The notes: generated from the letters alone by a model not told the origin. A stretch of 64,000 nucleotides of DNA from Pseudomonas sp. PB101 (GCF_009764265.1 NZ_RWIR01000069.1:43788-107787); one strand, 5' to 3'. Shown: positions 8,054 to 16,437, numbered from the stretch's first letter. Program-made: numbers and translations.

Positions 8054-8239
8054 ATGAACGCAGCGCTACAAAACAGCTCATCCCAATCTGACACGCTCAA
8101 AGCCAGACAAGCCCACCTGACCGATCTACTCAAGCTAGTGGATACTAAAATCGGAAAAAACACGGCAATGCAGAAACTCACCATCACTGCGATAAAGGCA
8201 GAAATGGGGCTAATTGAGCAAAAGCTGAAAAAATATTGA
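8054..8239 (+). CDS. small helical hypothetical protein
   Basis: 61 residues with AAGGATCGAAGCC before the ATG. The sequence (KARQAHLTDLLKLVDTKIG) reads as two amphipathic helices and ends in lysine-rich QKLKKY. No family recognised. It is the last plus-strand gene before the AT-rich cargo region and is followed by a hairpin. Confidence 0.6.
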   Translation: MNAALQNSSSQSDTLKARQAHLTDLLKLVDTKIGKNTAMQKLTITAIKAEMGLIEQKLKKY

Positions 8240-8246
8240 TGACGTT

Positions 8247-8272
8247 AACGGAAGCTCGCGAAAGCTTCCGTT
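8247..8272. terminator. hairpin at the boundary between replication genes and cargo
   Basis: AACGGAAGC and GCTTCCGTT form a perfect 9-bp stem with an 8-base loop just after the small gene. No T-run follows. The 8273-8471 stretch is AT-rich and holds no supportable gene. Confidence 0.5.
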
Positions 8273-8471
8273 GCAATCAAATTCGGAAGGAAACTACCGA
8301 CCAAAAGCAGTCGTTCGAAGTATGTAATATAAGGGAAATAGTCAAATTGAATTTCGAAGTTATAAAATGTAAGTTTACAACAAGGAGCGCATTACGCTTT
8401 TTTAGGGCTCGATTACATTCCTCTGGCTGATTTCCGCCAGCCACCACTGACAATAATTCATCAAATCGAAA

Positions 8472-10055
8472 TCATAGATCATTATAACCAGGACTAAGTG
8501 CCGTTAGGAGGGAGTCATATTTAACTAGAAAGGCAGACCCGTTTCTTTTCCAGAATTTTGAATTATCAACAATTAACTGCGTAAGTGCCTCTAGCTTTTT
8601 ATCCATTTCCCCACTAAGTCCTGCCGCCCAAGACCCAGGAATTTTCCCGATGGTCTCTTCAACTACGTGGCCTAACGTGAGCCGACGCGTTTCTGGGTTA
8701 GACTGGGCATCGCACGCCGAGTCCAAAAACAAGCCAAGAGGACGACCTTCTGCATTCAACCCATAGGCTAATCCTGCAAAATCCTGAAGTGAAAGATAAC
8801 TAATTCTGTCCATCTGAATTGGTAAGCTGCCGTACTTCTCCGTGAGCCGGCTTACTAAATCAGTATCTATGTACTCCGAAATATACTTTCCACCAAAAAC
8901 ATAATGATCACCAAATGTTACAACTAGCAATCGATAGCTACAGCCATCAAAATCCTTTATTTTTGATAAGCCATCAGCGACAGATTGACCTTGATGAATT
9001 GCTTTGATATAGCTTGATTCCAAAAGACCTTTCAGCAATTTTGCATCAGCGGTACATTTCATTAAATCCGTAGGTTCAATTGCCTTGCACTCAATCAAAG
9101 TAACTCGATCTTCCTCTCTCACTATAAAATCGACCAGCTTACCTTTTAAGCCTTGCCCTCTCAAAATCGTGCTCAATTCACTTTCAGCGATTACTTTATC
9201 AAAGTTCATTTCATTAAGAATCTCCCCCACCCTCAACTCCATATCATTCCCGAATTTATCTTTAAAAGCAGGAAATTCTTTTTTTAAAACGACGGGAGCC
9301 AAAGCACATAATGCAGTTATGCAGAACTTTGAGTTAAATGCCACAAGACAACCTTCCTCCAACAGGAATGGAATATATTTGAATGGGGTTTCTTGGAAAT
9401 ACTCGCTTTCGTATATACCTCCTAAATCATGGAGCTCCATAAAACTTGGAATGGCGTCAGCTTCGCAGCTAGCGAGTCGTATGAAAGCTAAAACATGAGC
9501 ATAAGGTATTCCTGGGGAAAGATAGAACAGAATTTCAGATATTGGCATTTTTACAACACCACCTTGTTGTTTATCCAGCCGAGTAACGATGAACATTGCT
9601 ATCTTCAGGTAGCTATCTAGACTTAATCCAAAAAACCTTACAAACAATTCGTCATAATAATTATCTGAGCGGCTTAGTATAGACCCCTGAACAATCAGTT
9701 CGCGCATACCACTTGTAGTGGTTTTCTGATATAACAATTGGGATAAAATCATAGCCCTTAATTTCAATTCCAAGCTACCGACTTCCAAGGCCGCCGCAGC
9801 ACTTTGCAAATGAAAAATTTCGTTAGCAATCCTGTGGAATTCTGCTGTACTAATCTCTTTGTTACCAGCCTCCCCCAATACAGCCAATTTCAGCATAAAC
9901 ATGACAATCCAGGGCATTTTCCCTGCTTCGGGCGTGTGGTCTGCTACTCTCATGCCTAAATATTCAAGTGAATGACTTAGCACAGACTCGCGAGTATAGC
10001 GAGCCAGCTGTTCTTTTATAGAACTGATACCAATTGAATACTTGTTAAAATTCAT
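8472..10055 (-). CDS. PD-(D/E)XK nuclease-like protein, probable defence effector
   Basis: 527 residues, AT-rich relative to the backbone. Around residues 272-324 there is a plausible PD-(D/E)XK core: a helix with ELRVGEIL, then GKLVDFIV (Asp309) and TLIECKA (Glu322, Lys324), the spacing expected for the D and ExK of restriction-type nucleases. The N-terminal 250 residues are helical and unassigned, and the C-terminal part from about 380 is also unassigned. It is 110 bases downstream of the caspase-like gene on the same strand with no clear terminator between, so it may belong to that operon or act alone. Nuclease activity is inferred from the motif only. Confidence 0.72.
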   Translation of the reverse strand: MNFNKYSIGISSIKEQLARYTRESVLSHSLEYLGMRVADHTPEAGKMPWIVMFMLKLAVLGEAGNKEISTAEFHRIANEIFHLQSAAAALEVGSLELKLRAMILSQLLYQKTTTSGMRELIVQGSILSRSDNYYDELFVRFFGLSLDSYLKIAMFIVTRLDKQQGGVVKMPISEILFYLSPGIPYAHVLAFIRLASCEADAIPSFMELHDLGGIYESEYFQETPFKYIPFLLEEGCLVAFNSKFCITALCALAPVVLKKEFPAFKDKFGNDMELRVGEILNEMNFDKVIAESELSTILRGQGLKGKLVDFIVREEDRVTLIECKAIEPTDLMKCTADAKLLKGLLESSYIKAIHQGQSVADGLSKIKDFDGCSYRLLVVTFGDHYVFGGKYISEYIDTDLVSRLTEKYGSLPIQMDRISYLSLQDFAGLAYGLNAEGRPLGLFLDSACDAQSNPETRRLTLGHVVEETIGKIPGSWAAGLSGEMDKKLEALTQLIVDNSKFWKRNGSAFLVKYDSLLTALSPGYNDL

Positions 10056-10165
10056 ACGTTACTCAACTTACAGTTAGTAGTCCCGAATCTTTGCACGGGT
10101 GCACTTGCGCACTGAGCCCCATACAAAATAATAGTGACGCTTTTCCACTTAAGCATCTATTAAAT

Positions 10166-12076
10166 TTAATCTAATGGCGTACCCATAAACAAAAACCAAG
10201 GGACTCTATTCGGAAACAAGAACGCTGAACAAAGCGCACCGATCTTAACTTCCGGAAGTTTCAGCGACACATCCAAAGCTAACTGAGGCAAACATGATGT
10301 ACGCCATCTAGATACCAAATCTTTCACTTCCCAAACACCATGCCCTATCTGGAAGACGTGATTGAGGCCGTTTTCGATGCAAGGTAGAGAAAATTGTGTA
10401 TGATCATTCGGTATGAACACATGGAGGTGCGAGTGATCTAAAAGTTCAAGATTGTAGTTAATCAAATCTTGTAGAGAAAGCACCTCACCCATTAATAAAA
10501 CGAACGCTAAGGATTCAGAAGGATGGCTACTGAACTTCCTTTGTGTTTCTAGATCATTACATGCTCGCGCACGCAGATAGCCTAATACATTGTTAGGCGG
10601 TAGATCAGCCCTCGCAAGCGCACCGTCATTTTCTATAAGGGCGTTATAAAGCGAGCTAATTATCTGCTCGCAAATTTCAGTATTTCCACTCTCATTTGCA
10701 GTGAGCAGATACGCCGCCAAGAACGGTGTTTCAGACTCAGACATTCCTGTTGCGGAAGCCGCGTAATGATCAGAAATGTATTGCCCAAACTTAACACCAA
10801 GTTTTTTAATCTCAGCGATCTCCAGGCTGTATTGTTTTGCGATGTATAGCGCTGCGCCGATCCAACCTAATATTCTTGTTATTCTCTGAGGCAGATAAAA
10901 TAAATCAGGTATGCCGTGTCGACAGAGGCTCTTAGGATTTGTTTCTAGGGCTGCCAATACGCTTACCAATACGTCGTGCAGCTCAAAAAAAAGATCTTTC
11001 GCAAGATTACGTACGCAGACTGCCGAATTTAAATCACGCGGCACAGATGGAAGAAGAAGCGATATGCACGTTGCCGTAAACTCAATATGAGCGAAGGAAT
11101 TCGTCTGTTTTCTAACTGAATCCTCCAAAGAGCGCCAGACACTCTCGATAAACGTTGCCGCAGCACCAGGTATCTTCTCAAGGTGTTCCATGCTCTGGAA
11201 CATTTTCTCATATAGCTTTTCAGGAGTGAGTTCCGATGCAGGAGCGAACATCAGGCCTAGGAGCTCCGACGATCTGTTCCCAATCACCACACCAGCGGCT
11301 GATGTAGGCGATATCCCAGTAATTTGTAAAAGCGAATTAGGTGTTCTATCGACCGCATGAGGATTTCCGAATACTGGCATAGGACCATATAGGTTCATAC
11401 CCCAGACCGATGGGAGTTGTTTTCCAGCGCTGGTGACTGCTACGTATTGAGCAGCTGCTCGGCCTATGTCCAAGAGGTCTAAAAATGGAGCCCTTGATCC
11501 TGTATCAATTTCACCACGTAAAATCCGCAATATCGCAGTTGTTCCCCATCCGCCAGCGTTATCTTCCGAAGCAGCTTGATCAGAAGCCGAGGAAACAAAA
11601 ATTGATACGCCGCAACTTCTTGCCTTTCCAATTACCTCCGGCTTGAGGAGCGTCCCCATGTCAGAAATCATACCACCAGCTTCGCAAGCATCAATAATCA
11701 AGTTGCAGTGCGCGGCTTTTATTTCATTGATAAATTCGAATAAATGACTAAGCGCCAGCCCTGTCGTTGACATTCTATCGTTGCGCGTATCACACAAGCA
11801 AAGATAATAAGTCCCGTTGACGACCCCTCCATGTCCTGCAAAAAATATTGTTAAACTTTCTATTTCCTCGAAACGATCCTGTAAATCTTCTAGAGTTGCC
11901 CTAATGTCATTTAACGAAGGAGAGAGCACTAGAAATGAGTGTTCTGGCTTTATACAACTCAACGTACTTTCGGTCAGCTCTGAATGGATTTTTTTTGCGT
12001 CAACTTCCGCTCCCGTAAGCTTGCCAAGACTCAGATATTCGTTGCAACCGATGCTAAGTAGAACTCGCTTCGACAT
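10166..12076 (-). CDS. caspase-like (peptidase C14) defence protease
   Basis: 636 residues. Residues 1-240 form a caspase fold: VLLSIGCNEY start, catalytic His in IFFAGHGG (His82) and catalytic Cys in LIIDACEAGG (Cys131). The C-terminal 400 residues are mostly helical with no recognised domain and may be the sensor or substrate-docking part. The start is an ATG inside TAATG shared with the stop of the upstream 204-residue gene, with AAGGAG before it, so the two are translationally coupled. Bacterial caspase-like proteases act as cell-suicide effectors in several anti-phage systems; this pairing with a 204-residue partner is not one I recognise. Confidence 0.85.
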   Translation of the reverse strand: MSKRVLLSIGCNEYLSLGKLTGAEVDAKKIHSELTESTLSCIKPEHSFLVLSPSLNDIRATLEDLQDRFEEIESLTIFFAGHGGVVNGTYYLCLCDTRNDRMSTTGLALSHLFEFINEIKAAHCNLIIDACEAGGMISDMGTLLKPEVIGKARSCGVSIFVSSASDQAASEDNAGGWGTTAILRILRGEIDTGSRAPFLDLLDIGRAAAQYVAVTSAGKQLPSVWGMNLYGPMPVFGNPHAVDRTPNSLLQITGISPTSAAGVVIGNRSSELLGLMFAPASELTPEKLYEKMFQSMEHLEKIPGAAATFIESVWRSLEDSVRKQTNSFAHIEFTATCISLLLPSVPRDLNSAVCVRNLAKDLFFELHDVLVSVLAALETNPKSLCRHGIPDLFYLPQRITRILGWIGAALYIAKQYSLEIAEIKKLGVKFGQYISDHYAASATGMSESETPFLAAYLLTANESGNTEICEQIISSLYNALIENDGALARADLPPNNVLGYLRARACNDLETQRKFSSHPSESLAFVLLMGEVLSLQDLINYNLELLDHSHLHVFIPNDHTQFSLPCIENGLNHVFQIGHGVWEVKDLVSRWRTSCLPQLALDVSLKLPEVKIGALCSAFLFPNRVPWFLFMGTPLD

Positions 12077-12690
12077 TATTGCGGCTCCTTAACGAACTTG
12101 GCCTTTCGCGCTGCTTCTTTCTCAAGGGCTTCGGCAGATTTCCTCTCTTTTATTTCGGCAACTTTATCTCCGAACTCGATTGAATTCATCGTTTCGTCAC
12201 GCTTAAACGCTTCTATTGCTGCGGTTCCTGCATGTATTTCAGGCATTGATACGTTTCCATTTCGATCGACGCCAAACTCAATTTTTTCAAGCATTTCGAC
12301 GAACGCTCTCGCAGGCTCCTTGCCCCCATTGACCACATTTCCATACTTGTCGCAGGTGTCTGAAATTGTGGCGTACAAACTCCTTATAAACGTCTCTGCC
12401 ATCTCGCTTGATAGTTCATTCAGCGTATTTTCTAAAACTTCAAAACGCCGCAGCATTATGTCTTCAAATTGAATGTTCATTTCATGCTGGTGGCGTTCCA
12501 GCTCCGAAATCTGGACAGGATCAAAGCTTTGATGAGATTGCCATGATCTGCCATGAAGGAATCGTTGGACATTTCTAGGATCAACATACGCATGCTGCGA
12601 TTTTCGCAATTGCTTTATGACTTCTTGGCCAAACTCCTGCATAACCAAGCCTGCCTCGGAGTCAAACGGAAAAGGATGCTGATCCATCAT
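12076..12690 (-). CDS. helical partner protein coupled to the caspase-like protease
   Basis: 204 residues starting MMDQHPFPFD (a second ATG is one codon later), with AAGGA upstream. No family recognised. The N-terminal half has QELERH-like helices (ISELERHQHEMNIQFEDIML); the C-terminal 40 residues are a charged, lysine/glutamate-rich helix (VAEIKERKSAEALEKEAARK). It overlaps the protease gene by one base (TAATG), implying stoichiometric expression. It might be the protease's regulator, sensor or cleaved substrate. The promoter must lie in the 178-base gap 12,691-12,868, which holds no other gene. Confidence 0.75.
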   Translation of the reverse strand: MMDQHPFPFDSEAGLVMQEFGQEVIKQLRKSQHAYVDPRNVQRFLHGRSWQSHQSFDPVQISELERHQHEMNIQFEDIMLRRFEVLENTLNELSSEMAETFIRSLYATISDTCDKYGNVVNGGKEPARAFVEMLEKIEFGVDRNGNVSMPEIHAGTAAIEAFKRDETMNSIEFGDKVAEIKERKSAEALEKEAARKAKFVKEPQ

Positions 12691-12868
12691 AATTGCGGTC
12701 CTTTATGGCTTGCGATTTCAGTGAGCGAAACGAAAACTACCGATGAGATTAGCGCTCGTCGGAAGGAATAACCACTAGGGCGGAATCTTTAATCAGGCTG
12801 CCGAAATAAAAAAGGGGGGCGGGTCATTAGTCCAACGCCTGTCTAGCCTCAAATCGCATTAGCGACAA

Positions 12869-13846
12869 CTATTGGTCAGCAGTGGCCTCTGCAGCATCCA
12901 GTAGCTGCGTCATAACGTCGAAGCCTTCATAGTCACGGATGAGGTGGCTCACCAAATCATCCGCATCGAAAGTGAATGGCTCGCGAATCTCGACCATCCT
13001 AAAGAACCTAGAGGCCAGTAGCGTGCCTCCCGTGTTCAGCAGCACCTGTTCCCTTTTGCCAGTTAGTTGTGGGAAGAATGCCGACATCACAGCGGTACCC
13101 AGAGGGCGCATCTCTGTCGAGATTTGGACGTACTCCCAATGCCAGCGTCCCTCAGTAGGGCAGAATGTTGGTTCATCGTCGTCGAGCAAATAATTCCAGC
13201 TACTGCTCTCCCACATCCATAGTGGCGGTTTCAGCAGGTAAGGCGCTGCATCATCGGGCCGCACCGTCACCTCATGATTCCGGCCACTGCCCCAGATCGT
13301 CAATGGACGTTGCTTAAGAAAGTTGAGGGCTCTCCGCCTCAAGTGGAAGACTGCCCACCGATCGTTAATGTCGCGTTGCAACTGCGCCTGGCTCAACCCC
13401 TCTGCCATTCCCAAGACTGTCATCCCTATATCGAGGTTCAGACTGTGCAAGGGTTGTAGGTTCAGATGGAGGCGACCAACTAGAGGGGCCGGGAGGCGTT
13501 CTGCGCAGCCGGATTCCAGAATCAGTGGAACAATCCTGACCCCAGGCTTGTCGGCGATCTGCGCCAACAGACGTAGCTCTTCGTACAAGCCCGATCCAAT
13601 TCGCTGAGCCGCCTCCAGATAGTCCTCATCACATAAGCACAGGACGAGGAGCGGTCGTCTTGCTAGAGCTTTATCAATGATGCGTTCGACTAGTTCGCCG
13701 AATGCCATGGTGTCACGATCCCAAAAGACGTCGTGCTTCCAACTTAGGCTGGCAACAATGCCCTGCCGAACCCACTCCTTTTTTTTGAATCCTGTGCCCC
13801 AGGCGTACGAGATGAAGATAGAGTCGCCTTTCTCTGCTGTTGTCAT
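12869..13846 (-). CDS. TIR-domain protein, probable NAD-targeting defence effector
   Basis: 325 residues from ATG 13846 (GGATAGGACAC before it); a GTG at 13888 would add 14 residues but lacks a ribosome-binding site. The TIR-like domain spans about 8-130: SIFISYAW strand and loop, VFWDRDTM box, LLVLCLCDEDYL strand, and SGLYEELRLL, whose Glu89 or Glu90 is in the position of the catalytic Glu of NAD-cleaving TIR domains. The remaining 190 residues (about 135-325), with many aromatic residues (PPLWMWESSSWNYLL), match no family I know. It may be a sensor. Stand-alone gene in the cargo block, converging with none of its neighbours. Confidence 0.82.
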   Translation of the reverse strand: MTTAEKGDSIFISYAWGTGFKKKEWVRQGIVASLSWKHDVFWDRDTMAFGELVERIIDKALARRPLLVLCLCDEDYLEAAQRIGSGLYEELRLLAQIADKPGVRIVPLILESGCAERLPAPLVGRLHLNLQPLHSLNLDIGMTVLGMAEGLSQAQLQRDINDRWAVFHLRRRALNFLKQRPLTIWGSGRNHEVTVRPDDAAPYLLKPPLWMWESSSWNYLLDDDEPTFCPTEGRWHWEYVQISTEMRPLGTAVMSAFFPQLTGKREQVLLNTGGTLLASRFFRMVEIREPFTFDADDLVSHLIRDYEGFDVMTQLLDAAEATADQ

Positions 13847-14048
13847 GTGTCCTATCCGTTGGGCTGTCGGTTCGAGCAGGCAAGTCACCGTTCAATGGAC
13901 TGGCCTGACCATAACGAGGTAAGCATCAATAAAGCGGACCCTACATGGAATGATCGAAGCAGGCGAGCCACTGATGTAACAGGCAATCGGTACCCTGAGC
14001 TGCTATCACAAAGCAGAAGTCACGGGTAACTCAAGCTAAAACTGCCGT

Positions 14049-14246
14049 TTGGTAGCGACCCGCGTGGAAAGCAGTTTGTGGTCGAATGCGGCCTACGGTT
14101 TACCCAAATTTGTGATCGCTTCTGTAACACCTATTTGGCTTGCAACACCCAGCGGATGAGAAAGGCGTATCGTGTGTGACAGAAATAATATTCAATAAAT
14201 TCAACTAGTTAATGTCTATCGCAACACCCGCAACACCTGTAACACG
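14049..14246. repeat. second 9-bp iteron cluster
   Basis: Three head-to-tail 9-mers, CGCAACACC, CGCAACACC and TGTAACACG, occupy 14,220-14,246 with exact period 9; single copies lie at 14,125 (TGTAACACC) and 14,143 (TGCAACACC). ACACCTGTAACACG is identical, in inverse orientation, to the cluster at 659-685. An AT-rich stretch (AATAATATTCAATAAATTCAA) lies just before the triplet, a typical origin feature. TTGGTAGCGAC at 14,049 is a fragment of the repeat described at 14,421. The 13,847-14,208 stretch otherwise holds no gene. Confidence 0.6.
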
Positions 14247-14420
14247 TCTTTTCGAGCCCCCACACCCCATCGACGATGGCGCCGCCAGCGAAAGCAATAC
14301 TGGCGTGGTATCGACTAATGCAGAATTCGGATACTGGCTGCCGAACGCCAGGACGCTTGGGAGGTGCCGCCTGCCAACAACGAACAGGTGAGATGCATCG
14401 ACGGGGCACCGACATCGCCT

Positions 14421-14651
14421 GGGACCCTAGGGGTCTCGGTAGGTACGGGGTCGGAAACCCGCGTGATCGTGTTAGCGGAAAAATGCCCAGCTTAGTGAAC
14501 AGGTGAACTGCTGTTCACCAGTGCATCTGCACTCCGAATTGGAATGACGCCGGGGACCCTGAGCATTTTGGATAGACACGGGGCAAAGAACCCGCAGCAT
14601 CTTGTTAGCGACTGGGTTTTCTACGTTGGTTGACAGGTTGACGTGGTTGAC
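14421..14651. repeat. tandem degenerate repeat, period about 133 bp, with internal direct repeats
   Basis: Two diverged copies share ordered blocks: GGGACCCT (14,421 and 14,553), ACGGGG (14,445 and 14,578), AACCCGC (14,456 and 14,589), TGTTAGCG (14,470 and 14,603). Eighteen bases after each block set comes a pair of direct repeats: GTGAACAGGTGAAC (14,495) in copy one and GTTGACAGGTTGAC (14,629) in copy two. Copy one also has the palindrome GGTGAAC-TGCT-GTTCACC (14,502-14,519). Copy two has GGTTGAC at 14,628, 14,636, 14,645 and 14,663. The small ORFs here look like by-products of the repeat. Confidence 0.65.
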
Positions 14652-14793
14652 ACCATTTCCAAGGTTGACCGGGCTCAACCGTTCGCTATCAACAACACGA
14701 TGGCTCACCTTTACCGTTGCGGTAACGATGCCCTTTTCTCTTCAATATACTTTCAATTTCAACGTCGAAATTTCAGTAAGCTCGGGGAACTGT

Positions 14794-14853
14794 CGCTACC
14801 AAGATCTCGCGGGTTTCCGACCCCGTGCTCCTTCGATAACCCTAGGGTCCCCA
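14794..14853. repeat. third, inverted copy of the 14,421 repeat
   Basis: On the minus strand the order GGGACCCTAGGG, ACGGGGTCGGAAACCCGC, GAGATCTTGGTAGCG is recovered, closer to copy one than copy two is. A fragment TTGTTAGCG lies at 15,017-15,025. The rest of the gap to the gene at 15,069 shows nothing else supportable. Confidence 0.6.
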
Positions 14854-15068
14854 GCGCTTTTTCGCACCTGATCATCGGTTGGAGGCAACACTCCGTAGAC
14901 TAATGGCCTATTCCGCCTTTTTTGTACAGGCTGTCCACGACTTCAGCAGCAAAATCCAGATTGTTCGCCATGTTGATGAAACGGTCGCTACAGTTAACAC
15001 CTCACCGGAGTGTGGTTTGTTAGCGTTACTGGTGATGTCGTTGGGATTGCGTTCATGGGGGAATTACT

Positions 15069-16226
15069 GTGTCACTGAAGATATTTGTGAGCTACGCGAA
15101 GGAAGACCGAGAGCACGCTTTAAGGTACTACGACCTACTCATTCAAGATGGGATGCTTCCCTGGATCGACGTGAAGCACATACTCCCAGGTCAGAACTGG
15201 GAAGCAGAGATAGGTAAAGCCTTCCTAGACGCCAACGTGGTCATCCTGTTGCTCAGCAACAAAAGTGTTGATAAACGGGGGTTCGTTCAGAGAGAAGCTA
15301 ACGACGCTATCGAACGCCTCAGGTACAAGCAGCCAACCGACATCTACGTTCTCCCGCTGCTGATTGAGCCGTGCGATGTCCCTAGCCACATCGCTGGACG
15401 CCTTCAATACGTTGATCTCAGTACACCTGGGGCGTGGGAGCAGGTTAAAGCCTCTCTCCAACTGGCGGCTGAACAGCAATCGATTGAGCTCGCTCAAGGC
15501 ATAAATGCTGGTCCGTTTAAAATATTCTCTGAGAAACTCGAAGATCATTGGGAAGGCGCGCCAGGTCATGACATCAGAATTGAATATCCGCGCTTCGAGT
15601 CCACAGCTCGTCACGCAGCGGCTAAGGAACTGACGCTTTTCTTCGGTGGTCGAGCCACGCATGCATTAATTGAATCAAGGCAAAAGCCTTGGGATCAGCA
15701 GCCTGATCTATTTCCAGAGGCTAGTGGATTCAGAGCAACGAATGGGCGATGGGATGGCTATGGAATCGTCCATGCAACCGATAAGCTCTTAAGCCTAACG
15801 TATGAGGTCAGTTGGTACGGAGCCGGTGCGGCACATCCAAACTCACACTTTGAGACCTACAACTTTTCGATGCCTGAGCGGCTTCAACTCTTGAGCCTTG
15901 ATGACTTTTTCAGTAGCAGGGAAGCCGCCGTACAACGCATCAGCGAGCTATGTATCGCCGAGTTGTGCCGAGAGTATTGGAGGAGGTTTAGTGAAAAGCC
16001 TGATGAACACCAGCTCAATTGGTTCAACGAGGGTGCAGGCACGAAAACCGAAAACTTCAGGAGATTTACTGTCAGCGCAGATCATTTCACATTCTTGTTC
16101 GCGCCATACGAAGTGAGCTCCTACGCATGCGGTGTATGGAGCGTAGATGTTTCCTTCTATGACCTTCTCGAGTTTTTGAAGCCGGACGGCCCTCACCTGC
16201 TCGCGGCACAGCAAACGTATACATAG
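15069..16226 (+). CDS. TIR-DUF3298 fusion protein
   Basis: 385 residues from GTG 15069 with GGGGGA seven bases upstream. Residues 1-120 are a TIR domain: KIFVSYAKEDR, LPWIDVKHILPGQNW, NVVILLLSNKS, and GFVQREANDAIE, whose Glu76 fits the catalytic Glu of TIR NADases. Residues about 165-385 resemble the DUF3298/RsiV-type domain: YEVSWYGAGAAHPN followed by YNF (264-266), and near the end FAPYEVSSYACG. In RsiV this fold recognises lysozyme; here there is no signal peptide or membrane segment, so it would sense something in the cytoplasm. Likely an abortive-infection effector fused to its own sensor. Confidence 0.82.
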   Translation: MSLKIFVSYAKEDREHALRYYDLLIQDGMLPWIDVKHILPGQNWEAEIGKAFLDANVVILLLSNKSVDKRGFVQREANDAIERLRYKQPTDIYVLPLLIEPCDVPSHIAGRLQYVDLSTPGAWEQVKASLQLAAEQQSIELAQGINAGPFKIFSEKLEDHWEGAPGHDIRIEYPRFESTARHAAAKELTLFFGGRATHALIESRQKPWDQQPDLFPEASGFRATNGRWDGYGIVHATDKLLSLTYEVSWYGAGAAHPNSHFETYNFSMPERLQLLSLDDFFSSREAAVQRISELCIAELCREYWRRFSEKPDEHQLNWFNEGAGTKTENFRRFTVSADHFTFLFAPYEVSSYACGVWSVDVSFYDLLEFLKPDGPHLLAAQQTYT

Positions 16227-16333
16227 GCTCACCAGGTATCGATAGCATCGTCGACCTCACTCAGTATTCGTCACCATAAGAGGTCGACGAAGGAATTAAG
16301 CTCGCGAGAAAACGGAAGCAGAACTGAGCACGC

Positions 16334-16354
16334 TGTATCCCTACTTGTATCCCT
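16334..16354. repeat. direct repeat near the right end of the element
   Basis: TGTATCCCT occurs twice, 12 bases apart (16,334 and 16,346). Short direct repeats of this kind next to an attachment site can be integrase arm-type sites. The rest of 16,227-16,403 shows no gene. Confidence 0.35.
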
Positions 16355-16403
16355 TAAAATATGAACCCTAGCCAAACCTAGTAAACACAGGAGCATTACA
16401 GCC

Positions 16404-16427
16404 GAGTTCAAACGACCCCGGCCCACC
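16404..16427 (+). other. possible right attachment site, resembling a tmRNA 3' end
   Basis: GAGTTCAAACGACCCCGGCCCACCA resembles the T-arm and acceptor 3' end of Pseudomonas tmRNA (GGGTTCGACT..CCCCGGCTCCACCA), with several mismatches. P4-type integrases often use such ends, and a strong terminator stem follows. The matching left site is outside the window, so this is a proposal only. Confidence 0.35.
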
Positions 16428-16437
16428 AATCGAAGCT

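Noticed and set aside
8236..8430. 64-codon frame after the small helical gene
   Set aside because: Covers a hairpin and AT-rich spacer, with no ribosome-binding site or protein-like pattern.
14276..14506. 76-codon frame in the repeat region
   Set aside because: Its C-terminal half is simply the translated 14,421 repeat; the other copies do not keep the frame.
14421..14853. Integron attC sites
   Set aside because: GTTAGCG only approaches the GTTRRRY core, no partner core at proper spacing was found, and no integron integrase is present.
14421..14853. CRISPR array
   Set aside because: Only three diverged copies, unequal spacing, one inverted, and no cas genes in the window.
16404..16427. Complete tRNA gene
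   Set aside because: Only a 3'-end-like segment exists; the T-stem does not pair well and no anticodon or D arm is found upstream.
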